A DNA stretch of 64,000 nt from the NCBI GenBank assembly GCA_032718565.1, contig JAVGVS010000043.1, forward strand, positions 699,542 through 763,541, given 5' to 3'. The DNA is from Distichodus sexfasciatus (Eukaryota > Chordata > Actinopteri > Characiformes > Distichodontidae). This document shows, in pieces, positions 45,291-55,374 of this stretch (within the stretch, counting starts at the first letter, position 1; each line of letters begins with the position of its first letter). The notes under the pieces are model-generated. The model saw nothing but the letters and a program-made list of their open reading frames with translations. It was not told the DNA's origin and searched no databases. The translations under genes were made by a program, and so were the position numbers.

Positions 45291-45385
45291 AATTTATAAA
45301 TAACATTTCCCAATTACTTGGACACTCTCCTGGGAGCCATTTGAGGTCGTTTTTAAGGGGCACGGTGGTGGTAGTGCAGGGGGTA
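45291..45385 (-). mobile_element. SINE-B fragment
   Basis: AACATTTCCCAATTACTTGG and GGGCACGGTGGTGGTAGTGC remain. The tail and the tRNA head are missing. Confidence 0.55.
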
Positions 45386-45475
45386 GTGCTGCTCGATTAT
45401 CGACTAAATAAAACCATGAAACTATTTAGGTAAATATTGAAATCATAATTATTTAACGCATAATTATTTTAGAAA

Positions 45476-45896
45476 TGGGCGGCACGCTGGCGCAGTGGTT
45501 AGCGCTGCCGCCTCACAGCGACAAGGTCCTGGGTTCGATCCAGGGGTCGGCCGTGGGGCCTTTCTGTGTAGAGTTTTGCGTGCTCTCCCTGTGTTCGTGT
45601 GGGTTTCGTCCGGGTGCTCCGGTTTCCTCACACAGTCCAAAGGCATGCAATATAGGTTAATTGGTGACTCTAAATTGGCCCCGTGAGGTGTAAATGAGAG
45701 GGTGATTGTGTGAGTGTGTGTGCCCTGCGGTGTGTTGGCGCCTGTCCAGGGTTAGTGCCCGCCTTGCGACCCCGGGTAAGTTCCCGGGATAGGCTCCGGA
45801 CCCCCTACTCCCTGCGACCCCGGTTGGGATTAAGCAGTTCGGATAATGAATGATTGAATGAATGAATGATTGAATAAACGAATGAATGAATGAATG
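45476..45896 (+). mobile_element. SINE-C copy, complete, 10 bp target duplication
   Basis: GGGCGGCACGCTGGCGCAGT head, B box GGGTTCGATCCAGGG, full body and a long (GAAT)n tail with TGAATAAACG interruptions. ATTTTAGAAA flanks at 45466-45475 and 45897-45906. At about 420 bp this is the longest copy in the window. Confidence 0.9.
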
Positions 45897-46043
45897 ATTT
45901 TAGAAACGTTATATGTTTAACAGTTTAACTTTGTTGTGTGAGTGAGCACAAAAACTAGCACCATTTGGGGTAATCGTGCTGTAATGGACTGCAGTTTGAA
46001 CCGTTTGTAACAATTCATAACAAATCAGAGACAAACGATTTTG

Positions 46044-46280
46044 GGCAGTTGGTAGTGTGACGTTAAGGGTGTCGGCCCCCATGTTTGGAGTGACACCTTT
46101 TTAAGTCCCGGTCCGGTAAAGGTACCTCTGAGGTACTCATGAGCAAGGTATCATCCTCAAGCAGTGCTCCCTGGACGCTGTTGTATTGCTGCCCACTGCT
46201 ACTTCACCAGTAGGTCAAATGCAGGTCACATTTTGTTGTGGTGCACAGTGTCTTCACAATGACAGATAATCACTCACTTA
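46044..46280 (+). mobile_element. SINE-A copy, full length
   Basis: GGGCAGTTGGTAGTGTGACG head, core GGTACTCATGAGCAAGGTAT and tail ACAGATAATCACTCACTTA. The B box is decayed (TTTAAGTCCCGG). Confidence 0.8.
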
Positions 46281-46468
46281 TATTAAAAATCAATAACCAT
46301 TTCACCTGAGTTCATTTGTTTAAGTGAAGTTTGTAAGCTAATTAAACTCTAACTTGTGCATAATGTTTAAAAACCAAAATCATAATTATTATAATTAACT
46401 CCGACTTAAGCCCTTCATTCAAAGCCACGTCCCCAAGTTGTTAGAGACTCTGCTTAACGGCACAAACT

Positions 46469-47102
46469 GTGACACTGCACGGCGAAACCAGTCGCTTGTC
46501 GCAACGGAGGTTTCCGAGAAAAACGACCGTTTACGTTGTGTGGGGTAAAATTTGGGATTTTTTGTTTTTAGTGTTTTGAAACAGTGGAAGGTCTATACTG
46601 TACTGTTGTGAATAGATTTCGCTGAAAAACTTACCCTTTCCATCCTAAAAACGTGACTTTCTTGAGGTGAGGAATTCAATTCCAGCAGAATGTTAATGAC
46701 CGCCTATTTCAATATTTACGTAACCACTGGTTGGGACTAGCGTGAAGATATTTCTCCCAGAATCCATTCGCCTCCTTGCTCAGTTAACCTAACGAGGTAG
46801 GCTATCCGCGGTATGTGAATGCAGCGAGGCTGGTCAGAAATACAACGTAGGGCCGCTGCATCGCATCAAGCTGCCTGTGAGTGCTAATGGGTTATTGTCA
46901 ATCTCAGCGTGATTTTCTCCAAGCCACTTGGCGTGATACAGGAGAAACCCCACTTTGAATGTTGATATCTCAGTCATATAAGCCGCCTGATTCATTCGAC
47001 ATAGGTATTGCTTGAACCTGATTTATGCCCCTTCATGAAAAACATAACTCATTCTTGAAAATTCTATGGCTGGGGGTTTACCGGTTTTTGGCCGCAGAGT
47101 CA
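46469..47102. mobile_element. 600 bp TIR element, copy 2 (inverted relative to 32.2 kb)
   Basis: GCACGGCGAAACCAGTCGCT at the left. The body is the reverse complement of the 32182-32793 element: CCACTTGGCGTGATACAGGA here against TCCTGTCACGCCAAGTG there. The right end is degraded (CCGGTTTTTGGCCG). Confidence 0.75.
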
Positions 47103-48157
47103 GCAAATGTAAAGGTTTTCTGGCACGCAAGTACTATTGGGATTAGTTTTACATGAGGACGTGGACTAATGTTATTTTCCACAGGACGTCAGTAATATTA
47201 ATGGCCGATTCGGACGGGATAAGAAAGCTCAGTAACATTTCCAGAAACGGGAACGTGTAACCCGATTGACGACCGGACGCCACCTCCCTGTCGACGCGGC
47301 GCACGAACTTGGTAAATGCCACCCAAAGCAATATCAAACGCTCTGCTTGTCACAAAGTGCTTTGGTGGTCTTTTTTTCTTCGAATCGCATCCCCGGTGAA
47401 AATCCCGCGCTTTGCACCGATTCTACTCGACCAGGATTTCCTCAAGTGCCTCCATGCTCGAAGAAACCACAGGAGACTACAGGATGGCGGAATGTTTACA
47501 TGCCCGTTTACAGGGTACAGTCTATCAGGATGGGATTAGTATTACCTGAGATCATTTTCCTGGACCTTTTAACCTTTTTAAAAGGTAGAAATCCCCGTAA
47601 CCTTTACGGGCGCAATGAATGTCCGCAATGACTACGGACATGGCGCATTCGGGCGGGACTACAATCACTGAGAAGCTTCTGCAATAATTATTTTAACTCG
47701 ACGACATCACGTAAAACTAATCCTGTCCGAATAATACTTTAGACTGAGGCTGCGATTCCCAAACGTTTTTCCTGCAGGGCCTCCATTGGGTCGACGAGAG
47801 GGATTTACGAGAAGCTTCAGACAAGATTAACAAAAGCTACTTTTGCTCCCTAATGAAAGAGGCATCAGTCAGAAAATCGTCTGCGTTGAAGCCCCCCACG
47901 GAAGCCTGGTCATTTGATTAATCTGTGTTTAAATAAAAATAAATAACGGGTTCATTTCCAGATTTTTTTAGAGTGCTAATGTGTTAACAGTCCCAGCCAC
48001 ACATTTTGTAGGTATTTATTCAAAATATGCATAATTTTTTTTTTTAACTTAACGAGATAATTAAAAAAACGTGAAAAAAATCGAGGCTGCAGCTCTGAGA
48101 CTGCTAACAAGGCTTTCATTCATTATTCATAGGTTTATATCATTCAAATAGAAGGAA

Positions 48158-48337
48158 GTCGGCGTTTATTTATTAGATACGATCGATTATGTTAGAAAAA
48201 TCATCAAAATATAGATTTTTTTTGAGATCAGATTAATTTTGAAGACCTTTTTCATATACATCAAAAAAGAAAATCGATATTTTTGATAAGTTTTTTCAAC
48301 ATAATCGGTCTGCATCTGTAAATAAATAAACGCCGAC
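48158..48337. repeat. Foldback element, about 70 bp arms
   Basis: The arm beginning GTCGGCGTTTATTTATTAGA returns inverted as TGTAAATAAATAAACGCCGA; both arms also include CGATTATGTT and an A/T-rich CATCAAAATAT part. The loop is about 40 bases. It could be a MITE or could fold as a long RNA hairpin. There is no sign of a defined miRNA stem. Confidence 0.75.
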
Positions 48338-48366
48338 TCGACCACACGGCTTTCCATCGCCACACA

Positions 48367-48464
48367 TTTATTCATTATTCGAACCGCTTAATCCCAAGTG
48401 GGGTCGCAGGGGGACCGGAGCCTATCCCGGGGACCAACCCTGGGTAGGCGCCAACACACCAGAG
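48367..48464 (-). mobile_element. SINE-C 3' fragment
   Basis: TTATTCATTATTCGAACCGC, TTAATCCCAAGTGGGGTCGC and GACCGGAGCCTATCCCGGGG are followed by CGCCAACACACC. It is joined directly to the next element. Confidence 0.8.
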
Positions 48465-48724
48465 CGCTAAGCGCCTGAAGCGAAAAAATTTGTTGGTGGA
48501 GACGCTTACACTGCACTGCAGAAATTGGCCCAACCTTTGTAGAACAGCGCTGACCTGCCGATGTCACTTCTCTCATCAAAATCCAATCAAAATTCAATCA
48601 AAATCGAGGAAGGGGCGGGACTTCTCGTAACTTAGCAACAACTAGCGCTGAGGGAAGCGCCGAGAAAGGGAGGTTTTGACCGCTCTCGGTGCAAAACCCA
48701 CATTTGGTGGACACGAGGCCTTAA
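48465..48724. mobile_element. Possible MITE fragment ending CACGAGGCCTTA
   Basis: The right end GGTGGACACGAGGCCTTA resembles the right ends of the 41871 element. Inside, CAAAATCCAATCAAAATTCA is a short tandem. The left end is lost at the SINE-C junction. Confidence 0.4.
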
Positions 48725-48810
48725 GCAAGTGCCCTGAAGTTTTGCAAAAACCACATTAACGTGGTTAAACCAGGTCTATTAGTGACTGAAGCGTCGAAAC
48801 GTTTTCTTAC

Positions 48811-49008
48811 CTGGACTTTGTACGCAAGTGTAGGGCGCTGCGTAACGAGTGCTTGCTTTTAGACTTGGACCGAGACCTGGACCTGGATCTTGATCTGGAC
48901 CTGGACCGGGATCTCCTTTTGTGTTTTTTCTTCTTTTCTCTATCCCTGTCTTTTTCCCTTTCTCTGTCGAGGGCCCGCGAGGCAGACGACGTCGACGACG
49001 ACGGAAGA
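48811..49008 (-). CDS. sfswap: sfswap exon, fifth from last: start of RS domain
   Basis: Encodes 65 complete codons plus split codons at both ends. It starts LPSSSTSSASRALDRERE, runs through a basic KKKKHKRR stretch into seven or more RS dipeptides, then SKSKSKHSLRSAL and RTKS. SFSWAP is a nuclear SR-like protein with two SURP modules and a C-terminal RS domain that regulates alternative splicing, including that of its own transcript in Drosophila. The acceptor on the minus strand is a good pyrimidine tract ending TTTCTTCCAG and the donor is AG then GTAAGA. Both borders are phase 2. From memory, vertebrate SFSWAP has the same order: acidic/basic linker, KKKKKHKKRSR, RS repeats, KHSL. The SURP exons are not in the window. 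The + strand reads LDLDRDLDL here, which is only the shadow of the RS codons. Confidence 0.9.
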
Positions 49009-49998
49009 CTGGAAGAAAGGACAAAAAGCAAGGTGCTGGGGGTCATCGCTCCTCAGGAAGGTTCCCCTTATCTGAGGTGGGTACTCAAAAACCGGCACGG
49101 GAATGGAGAATTCAGGGTCGGATGGTTCTGGCTGTGGATGCAATCAGAAGAGGAAGAAACAAAGAAGAGGCAAGGTTAGGGCGACGGGAGATTACACCCT
49201 AGACAAAAAGACAACATGAGAAACAAGTGCGGTAATGGGCGAAATCCAATCAGGAGCGGCTTTAACTCGACAACATCAAGGGATCGGGGTGAGATAAAAG
49301 AAAATTCGCCGTCAGAAATCGATACTCGTGCAACCGGCGTCGGTGGCGATCTGAGAGAGGTTTCAATTTAGCATGTGCTTTCGATCACCGTGAGGAGGGA
49401 GGGGAAAAGTCCGAGCTTTGGCGTCCACGCCATTTATTTAGGGTCATAATTAGTGGCTCTCATTTCAGCAGACTTTTCAGGCCCTACTGCTGACTTTCCT
49501 GCAGGTGCAACACAATGCGCATACCCGTGACAATACAATCGCCCGCCTTCAGTTTCTAGCTCTAATTACGCCAAGACGGGCGCACGCCTGATTAAACCAC
49601 GGCGACTGGCGCTGCTGGGTTTTTCGCCAATCAGCGGGGCAGCTTGTGCCGCTAACTCGCATCTCCGCTTCAATGGATGACAGGAGAAATTAGGCCTGCT
49701 TTTTCGTGGGGGAAAAACACATAACCGCCGAGGCAGAAGCCCGGAGCGTGAGGGCTACCGGTGTTTTTCGAGCATGACGGAGGGCTGCGTGGTTCGGCGC
49801 CGGGCGCCCAGCATGTGGGTTGTGGGTCAGAGGGCACAGGTCGAAAGCAGCTCCCAGCAGCCCCTGCAGAGCCCAGACACAAAGCCTTGGAACAGAGTAT
49901 TTATACTGTATATGTGACCCAATTAACCACACGCGGCAGTGCGACACGTCCTCCGGCTCGCATGGAAACGGCCCAGTCCTCTGTTTCGAAACAGCTAG

Positions 49999-50386
49999 TG
50001 GCAGCAGAGAGAGAGAGAGAGAGAGGGGGAAAGAGGGGAAGAAAGAGAAGGACAGAGAGAAAATCAGCATAAACATCGTTACAGCTGGTTAGAGAGGGAG
50101 AAAAGGAGGTGTGACGAGTAAATGAAGGAGGGGAAAAGGTAGGAGGAAGAGAAAGATGCAAGGGGAACATGAGGAGGACAAAGTCAGCTTAAGGGGAAAA
50201 CAAGAGCAGAGAGAGAGGGATGAAGGTAAAAAGAGAGAGAAACAGCATTAAAACAATCACTACAACTGGTTTCAGAGGAAGGGAGGACGAAAAAGGAGAG
50301 CAAACCTGTTGAGTAAATGAGTGAGGGGAAAATGTAGGAGAAAAAAGACGGAAGGAGGAAGAGAAAAAAAAAGTCAACTTATGAAT

Positions 50387-50424
<38 letters not shown>

Positions 50425-51177
50425 AGTAGGGAGGGAGGGAGAGAGGGAGGGAGGAGAAAAAGAGAGAAAGGGCAAGAGAGAGAAAAAGTGGGAGGGAGGA
50501 GGGGGGATGGATGGAGAGAGGGATGAAGGGTGCCATGGAGAGAAAAGGAAGAAGGGATGGAGAGAAAGGGAGAGAGACAGAGGGAGGCAGGGATGGAGAG
50601 AGAAAAAGGGAAGAAGTAAGGAGGGCGGGAGGGAGGGAGAGAAAGGAAAAGAGAGAGCGACAGAGAAAACGGCAGAAACAGAATGAGAGGGTGAAAGAGA
50701 GTGAGAGAGAAACAGCATCACTGTAACTACTGTCATGCGTGAAACACTGGACTGGGAAGTAAGACGGAGGGAGAGATGGAGAGTGAATGAGGGAGAGAGG
50801 CTAGAGAGAACGACAGATAGATCAACAGCCAGATAAAGTAAAAGAGGAGAGAAGGACCAAAGTGAGCCTAGGGAGGGAACGAGAGCAGGGAGATAGAAAA
50901 GAAGCAGAAAGGAGAGAGGGAATGGGTGGGAGAGGCAGGAGTGTGACAGGAGGAGGGAGGGAAAAAAAGAGGAGGAACTAAAGAGAAATTGAGTCAATGA
51001 GTAACAGGTAAAAAGTAAGAGACGGGGAGAGGAAAAAAAAAGGAGAAAGTGAGAGAAAAAAAATGTTAGAACCAGAGCGGGGGTGGGGAGAGAGAGAGAG
51101 AAAGAGGGAGAGAAAGAGGGAGAGAATCAGTGAGAGAGAAAAAGAGAGAGGGAGAGAGGGAGAGAGGGAGAATCAGT

Positions 51178-51216
<39 letters not shown>

Positions 51217-51437
51217 ATTGTGAGAGAAAGAAAGAGAGAGAGAGGGGGAGAAAGGGAGAATTAGTAGAGAGAGAGAGAGAGAGAGAGAGATAAAAGAAAA
51301 GAAAGAGAGAAAGGAAAAGAGCGAGAAAGAGAGAAAGAGAGAGAGAGATAAAGAGCCAGAGAGAGACAGAGAGAGAGAGAATCAGTGAGAGAAAGAGAGA
51401 GAGCGAGAGAGAGAGAGAGAGGTAAAAGAGCGTAGAA

Positions 51438-51488
<51 letters not shown>

Positions 51489-51520
51489 ATCAGTGAGAGA
51501 GAAAGAGAGAGAGGGAGAAT

Positions 51521-51557
<37 letters not shown>

Positions 51558-51890
51558 AAGAGCGAGAAAGAGAGAGAAAGAAAGAGAAAGAGAGAGAGAG
51601 ATAAAGAGCGAGAAAGAGAAAGAGAGAGAGAGATAAAGAGCAAGAAAGAGAGATAAAGAGCGAGAAAGAGAAAGAGAGAAAGAGAGAGAGAGATAAAGAG
51701 CGAGAGAGAGAGAGAGAGAGAGAATCAGTGAGAGAGAAAGAGAGAGAGAGGGAGAATCAGTGAGAGAGAGAGAGAGAGAGGTAAAGAGCGAAAAAGAGAG
51801 AAAGGGATAAAGAGCGAGAAAGAGAGAGAGAGAAAAAGAGAGAGAGAGAGAGATAAAGAGCGAGAAAGAGAGAGTAACAGCATTACAAAC
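49999..51890 (+). repeat. Polypurine block 1 (GA-rich)
   Basis: Almost every base on the + strand is A or G: (GA)n runs of 20-50 bases with GGGA and AAAG variants and short AATCAGTGAGA spacers repeated at about 51176, 51380, 51490, 51515 and 51725. The ORFs (207 and 156 codons, only S, L, P and F on the minus strand) are artefacts. The transcript strand of sfswap is CU-rich here. Confidence 0.97.
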
Positions 51891-52625
51891 ATCACTACAA
51901 CTGCTCTCTTGCCTGAAACATCGATCCGACCCAATTATACCGGTTGGAGAGCGGAGCTACATTACTCAGTGGACAGATTTCTGACAAAAACACAAGGCAG
52001 ACTTCACTGCGGTTGGTTATTAGCAGGCTGGCTGTAGCAGAAAACAGCCGGAACGATGCACACCGACACGCCAAACCCAAACACGACAGACACGCCACAG
52101 TCAAACCCAGCAGCGGCGGTGCAGATGAAATCGCGCTTGACGCGGAGCAAACAGAATTATTCATCAACGGCTGGGAAATTAAACCAAAATCTAGTAGAAC
52201 CGGTATGTGGAGTCTTACCAACTTACCATCTGTGCTCAGTAACATGACACTTCATCCATACATTCATGAACATTCCCCTCGTTAAAAACTACGACGCTGC
52301 GCTTTCAACGCCTCCACTCCGTCCAACCAAACGACAACCAAATGATCATTCATTCAACTGTGACTCAGATAAGAGTCCAAAATTACCACAACCCTCATTT
52401 CAAGCCGTAAGGCCTAGCAATATCATCAGATATTTATTAGTACGAGCTACACGAGAGAGACCTTCCCTGTAGTAAAAATGTCTTTTTATTCCCTTTTTTG
52501 GGAACATATACATTAATGCATAACTGCAAAAAAAAACACAAAAAAACACCCAAAACTTTCATTGATACTTCATTGTGGTTTCGGTCATTATTTTGACAAG
52601 ATACAGTAGTTGCTTTGGCAATACT

Positions 52626-53080
52626 GCAAAGAGAGAGGGAGAGAGAGGGAGGGAGAGAGAGAGAGAGACAGAGAGAAAGTGGGAGGAAGGAATGGAGAGA
52701 GGGGGGGACAGAAAGAGAGGGAGAGAGAGAAAGTGGGAGTGAGAGGTGGAGGCGCTTAGTGGAGAGAAAGGGAGGGGAGGCAGCAGGGGGAAGAGAGGGG
52801 AGAAAAGGGCGTGGGGGGGAGTAAAAGAGGGGAGGGGTAGGGACAGAGAGATGGGAGGAATGGTGGGCGGGGGGAGAGAAAGAAAGGGAGAGAGAGGGAG
52901 AGAAAGGGTGAAAATGGGAGGGAGAGAGAGAGAAAGAAAGGAGAGAGAGAGAAAGAAAGGAGGGAGAGACGGAAGGAAGGGAGATAGGAGGGAGAGAAAG
53001 GGGTGAAAACGGGAGGGAGAGGGAGGAGAGAAAGAAAGGGAGAGGAGAGAGAGAGAGAGAGAGAGAGTGAGAGAAAAGAA

Positions 53081-53139
<59 letters not shown>

Positions 53140-54462
53140 GGAGGGAGGAGAGACGGAAGGGATGTAAGGGAGGCGGAGAGAAGGGGAAAGAGGGAGAGAA
53201 GAGGGGAGGGAGGAAGAGAAAGAAAGGGAGGGAGGGAAGGAGATAGAGGGAGAGAAAAGGCAGGAGAGAAAAAGTGGGAGGGAGAGAAAGGGAGGGATGG
53301 AGGGAGGGAAAGGAAGGTAGGGAGGGAGGGAGAGAAGGAGGGAGGAGGAGGGAGGGAAAGGAAGGTAGGGAGGGATGGAGGAGGGAAAGGGAGGGAGTGA
53401 GATATGGAGGAGGGAAAGGGATGGAGGGAGAGAAAGGACAGGAGAGAGAAAAAGTGGGAGGAAGGAATGGAGAGAGGGAGGGATGGAGGATGCTAGGGAC
53501 AGAAAGAGAGGGAGAGAGAAAAAGAGGGAAGTAGGGATGGAGAGATGGAGGAATAGTGGGAGGGAGAGATGAAGAGTGCTAGGGAGAGAAAGAGAAGTAA
53601 ACAGAGAAAGGGAGGGAGGGAGGGAGATAGAGGGAGAGAATGGGAGGGAAGGAGAGAGGGAGGGATGTATGGAGTACAGAGAGAAGGGGAAAGAGGGAGA
53701 GAATTGAGGGAGGGAGAAAGAGACAGGAAGGGAGGGAGCGAGGGGGAAGGAGGATAGAGGGAGAGAAAGGGCAGGAGAGAGAAAAATTGGAAGGAGAGAA
53801 AGGGAGAGGGAGGCAGGAATGGAGGGAAAGGAAGGTAGGGAGGGAGGGAGAAGAAGGGCGAGAAAGGACAGGAGAGAGAAAAAGTGGGAGGGAGGGAGGG
53901 AGGGAGGGATGGAGAGCGCTTGGGAGAGAAAGAGAAAGAGAGGGGCGGAGTCAAAGGGAGAGAAAGCACGAAGGGGAAGGAGAAAAGGAAGGAGGCAAAG
54001 TGGGAGGGAGATATGGAGGAGAAGGGAGGGGAGGAAGGGGAGGGATATAGGAGGGGACAGAAAAGGCAGGAAGAAAAAGTGGACGACGGATGAAGAGGAG
54101 GAAGGAGGAAGGAGGAGGGAGATTAAAGGAGTCACGGAAGGACAGGAAAGGGAAGGTGTGGGAGAGACTTGCACTGAGTTAAAAAAAGTGCGAGGAAAAG
54201 CAAGAGGAGAGGGACGAGCGACGGAGAGTGAGAGAAGTAAAAGGGACAGAAAGAGAGAATGAGAGACGGGGAGAGAATAAATAAGTAGAGGAGAGAGATG
54301 AGATCGGAGAAAAGCGTCAGAGGAACGAGATCGAGAGGACTCAAGAGAGAGAGCTCGTCGAGTAAATTAGATGAGGAAAAACGGGGAAGACTCACAGAAA
54401 AGAGAGGGAGAGTGAGTACGAGAGGGAAGGAGGGAGGGAGAAAAGAGAGAGAGAGAGCCTGT
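52626..54462 (+). repeat. Polypurine block 2 with G-quadruplex motifs and (GAAA)n
   Basis: Purine-only over long stretches. It includes a (GAAA)n run of about 60 bases at 53076-53138 and several GGGAGGGAGGGAGGG motifs (for example 53610-53624 and 53885-53908). The 472-codon minus-strand ORF consists of S, L, P and F and reflects composition, not coding. Confidence 0.97.
53885..53908 (+). other. Canonical G-quadruplex motif
   Basis: GGGAGGGAGGGAGGGAGGGA: at least four G3 runs separated by single A, the most stable loop class. It is on the template strand for sfswap. Confidence 0.8.
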
Positions 54463-55127
54463 GAGTGGCCATATCCAGTATGATAACCGCGCTCTCGGAA
54501 TATTTCACAGTGGCCGAGGGCCGATAATGAGAGAAGAGGGCCCGGTTTGATTTCAGAGGCTCCAGGTTAAAAATAGACTGACATTTGGGAGGCTAATCCC
54601 CCGGAGGAGGCAGAGCGGTGCGCTGAGCGAGGGGCCGCTCTCTCACGCCTGCTCTCGGGAGATACGGGGGAAAGTGCCCTCTAAAAACCACGGGCTCACC
54701 ACACACGCCCGGCCAGAGTCCACAGAGCCGAGCAAACACGCGGGCCAGAGCGCAGGGCGGAAAGCTGAACCGAGGTCGCCGCTGGGGGTCAGCCGCAAAC
54801 CTTCGGTCGAGACGAGCGCTGCCCGCGCTACTACAGCATCGACCCCGATCCTGCCGAAGGCTGTGTCCCCAAATCAATACCATGATTAATTGAAGATTTT
54901 ACCTCGCTCAAGATTAATGAAGGAGTTTTGTTTTGGGCCCTCATAGTTCACCGACAAGGGTCGTACTATGAATATTCTCAAATATTAAATGCGATAGTTT
55001 TATAATGAAACAGTTCATATCTTTGTGATATTAAAATTCATTTTAAAGAGCTAGCGGCAGACTGGACATGGCATGCGACAAAAATGCGGTAGTACGTTTC
55101 AGACGAGAGAATACATGAACACACACT

Positions 55128-55374
55128 GAAAGTGAGTGTTTATTTGTCATTATGAACACACCACAGCACAGCACACAGTGCACCACAACCAAATGTGACC
55201 TCTGCATTTAACCCATCCGCGAGGGAGCAGTGGGCAGCTAACAAGCGCCTGAAAGGTGCTGGGGGACGGTACTGTCTATGAGTACCTCTAGTAGTAACTT
55301 TACCGTCAGAGATCTCAACTTGCACCTTTCAGATCACGGGTGAACACCCTACCGCTACGCCCACCAACTGCCCC
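55128..55374 (-). mobile_element. SINE-A copy, full length
   Basis: GAAAGTGAGTGTTTATTTGT to GCTACGCCCACCAACTGCC. The B-box area is changed to GATCTCAACTTGCACC. Confidence 0.85.

Larger units (their letters stand above)
36407..48810 (-). other. sfswap: sfswap 12.4 kb intron
   Basis: Contains SINE-B pieces around a 19 bp minisatellite (37.1-38.0 kb), a LINE-type 3' end (38.06-38.30 kb), two SINE-C copies with target duplications (38.7 and 45.5 kb), a mid-repeat copy (39.7-40.6 kb), TIR elements at 41.87-42.24 and 46.47-47.10 kb, a degenerate purine-rich minisatellite (43.8-44.9 kb), a (GT)n tract and a foldback at 48.16 kb. 42.7-43.6 and 47.1-48.1 kb hold no recognised feature. Confidence 0.85.

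Noticed and set aside
48853..49179. + strand ORF rich in LDLDRD
   Set aside because: Shadow of RS codons on the opposite strand; lacks splice support.
50374..51643. 207- and 156-codon minus-strand ORFs
   Set aside because: Pure (CT)n reading; not a signal peptide or transmembrane protein.
52756..54174. 472-codon minus-strand ORF of S, L, P and F
   Set aside because: Follows from CT-rich composition that contains almost no stop codons; no domain or helix pattern of a real membrane protein.
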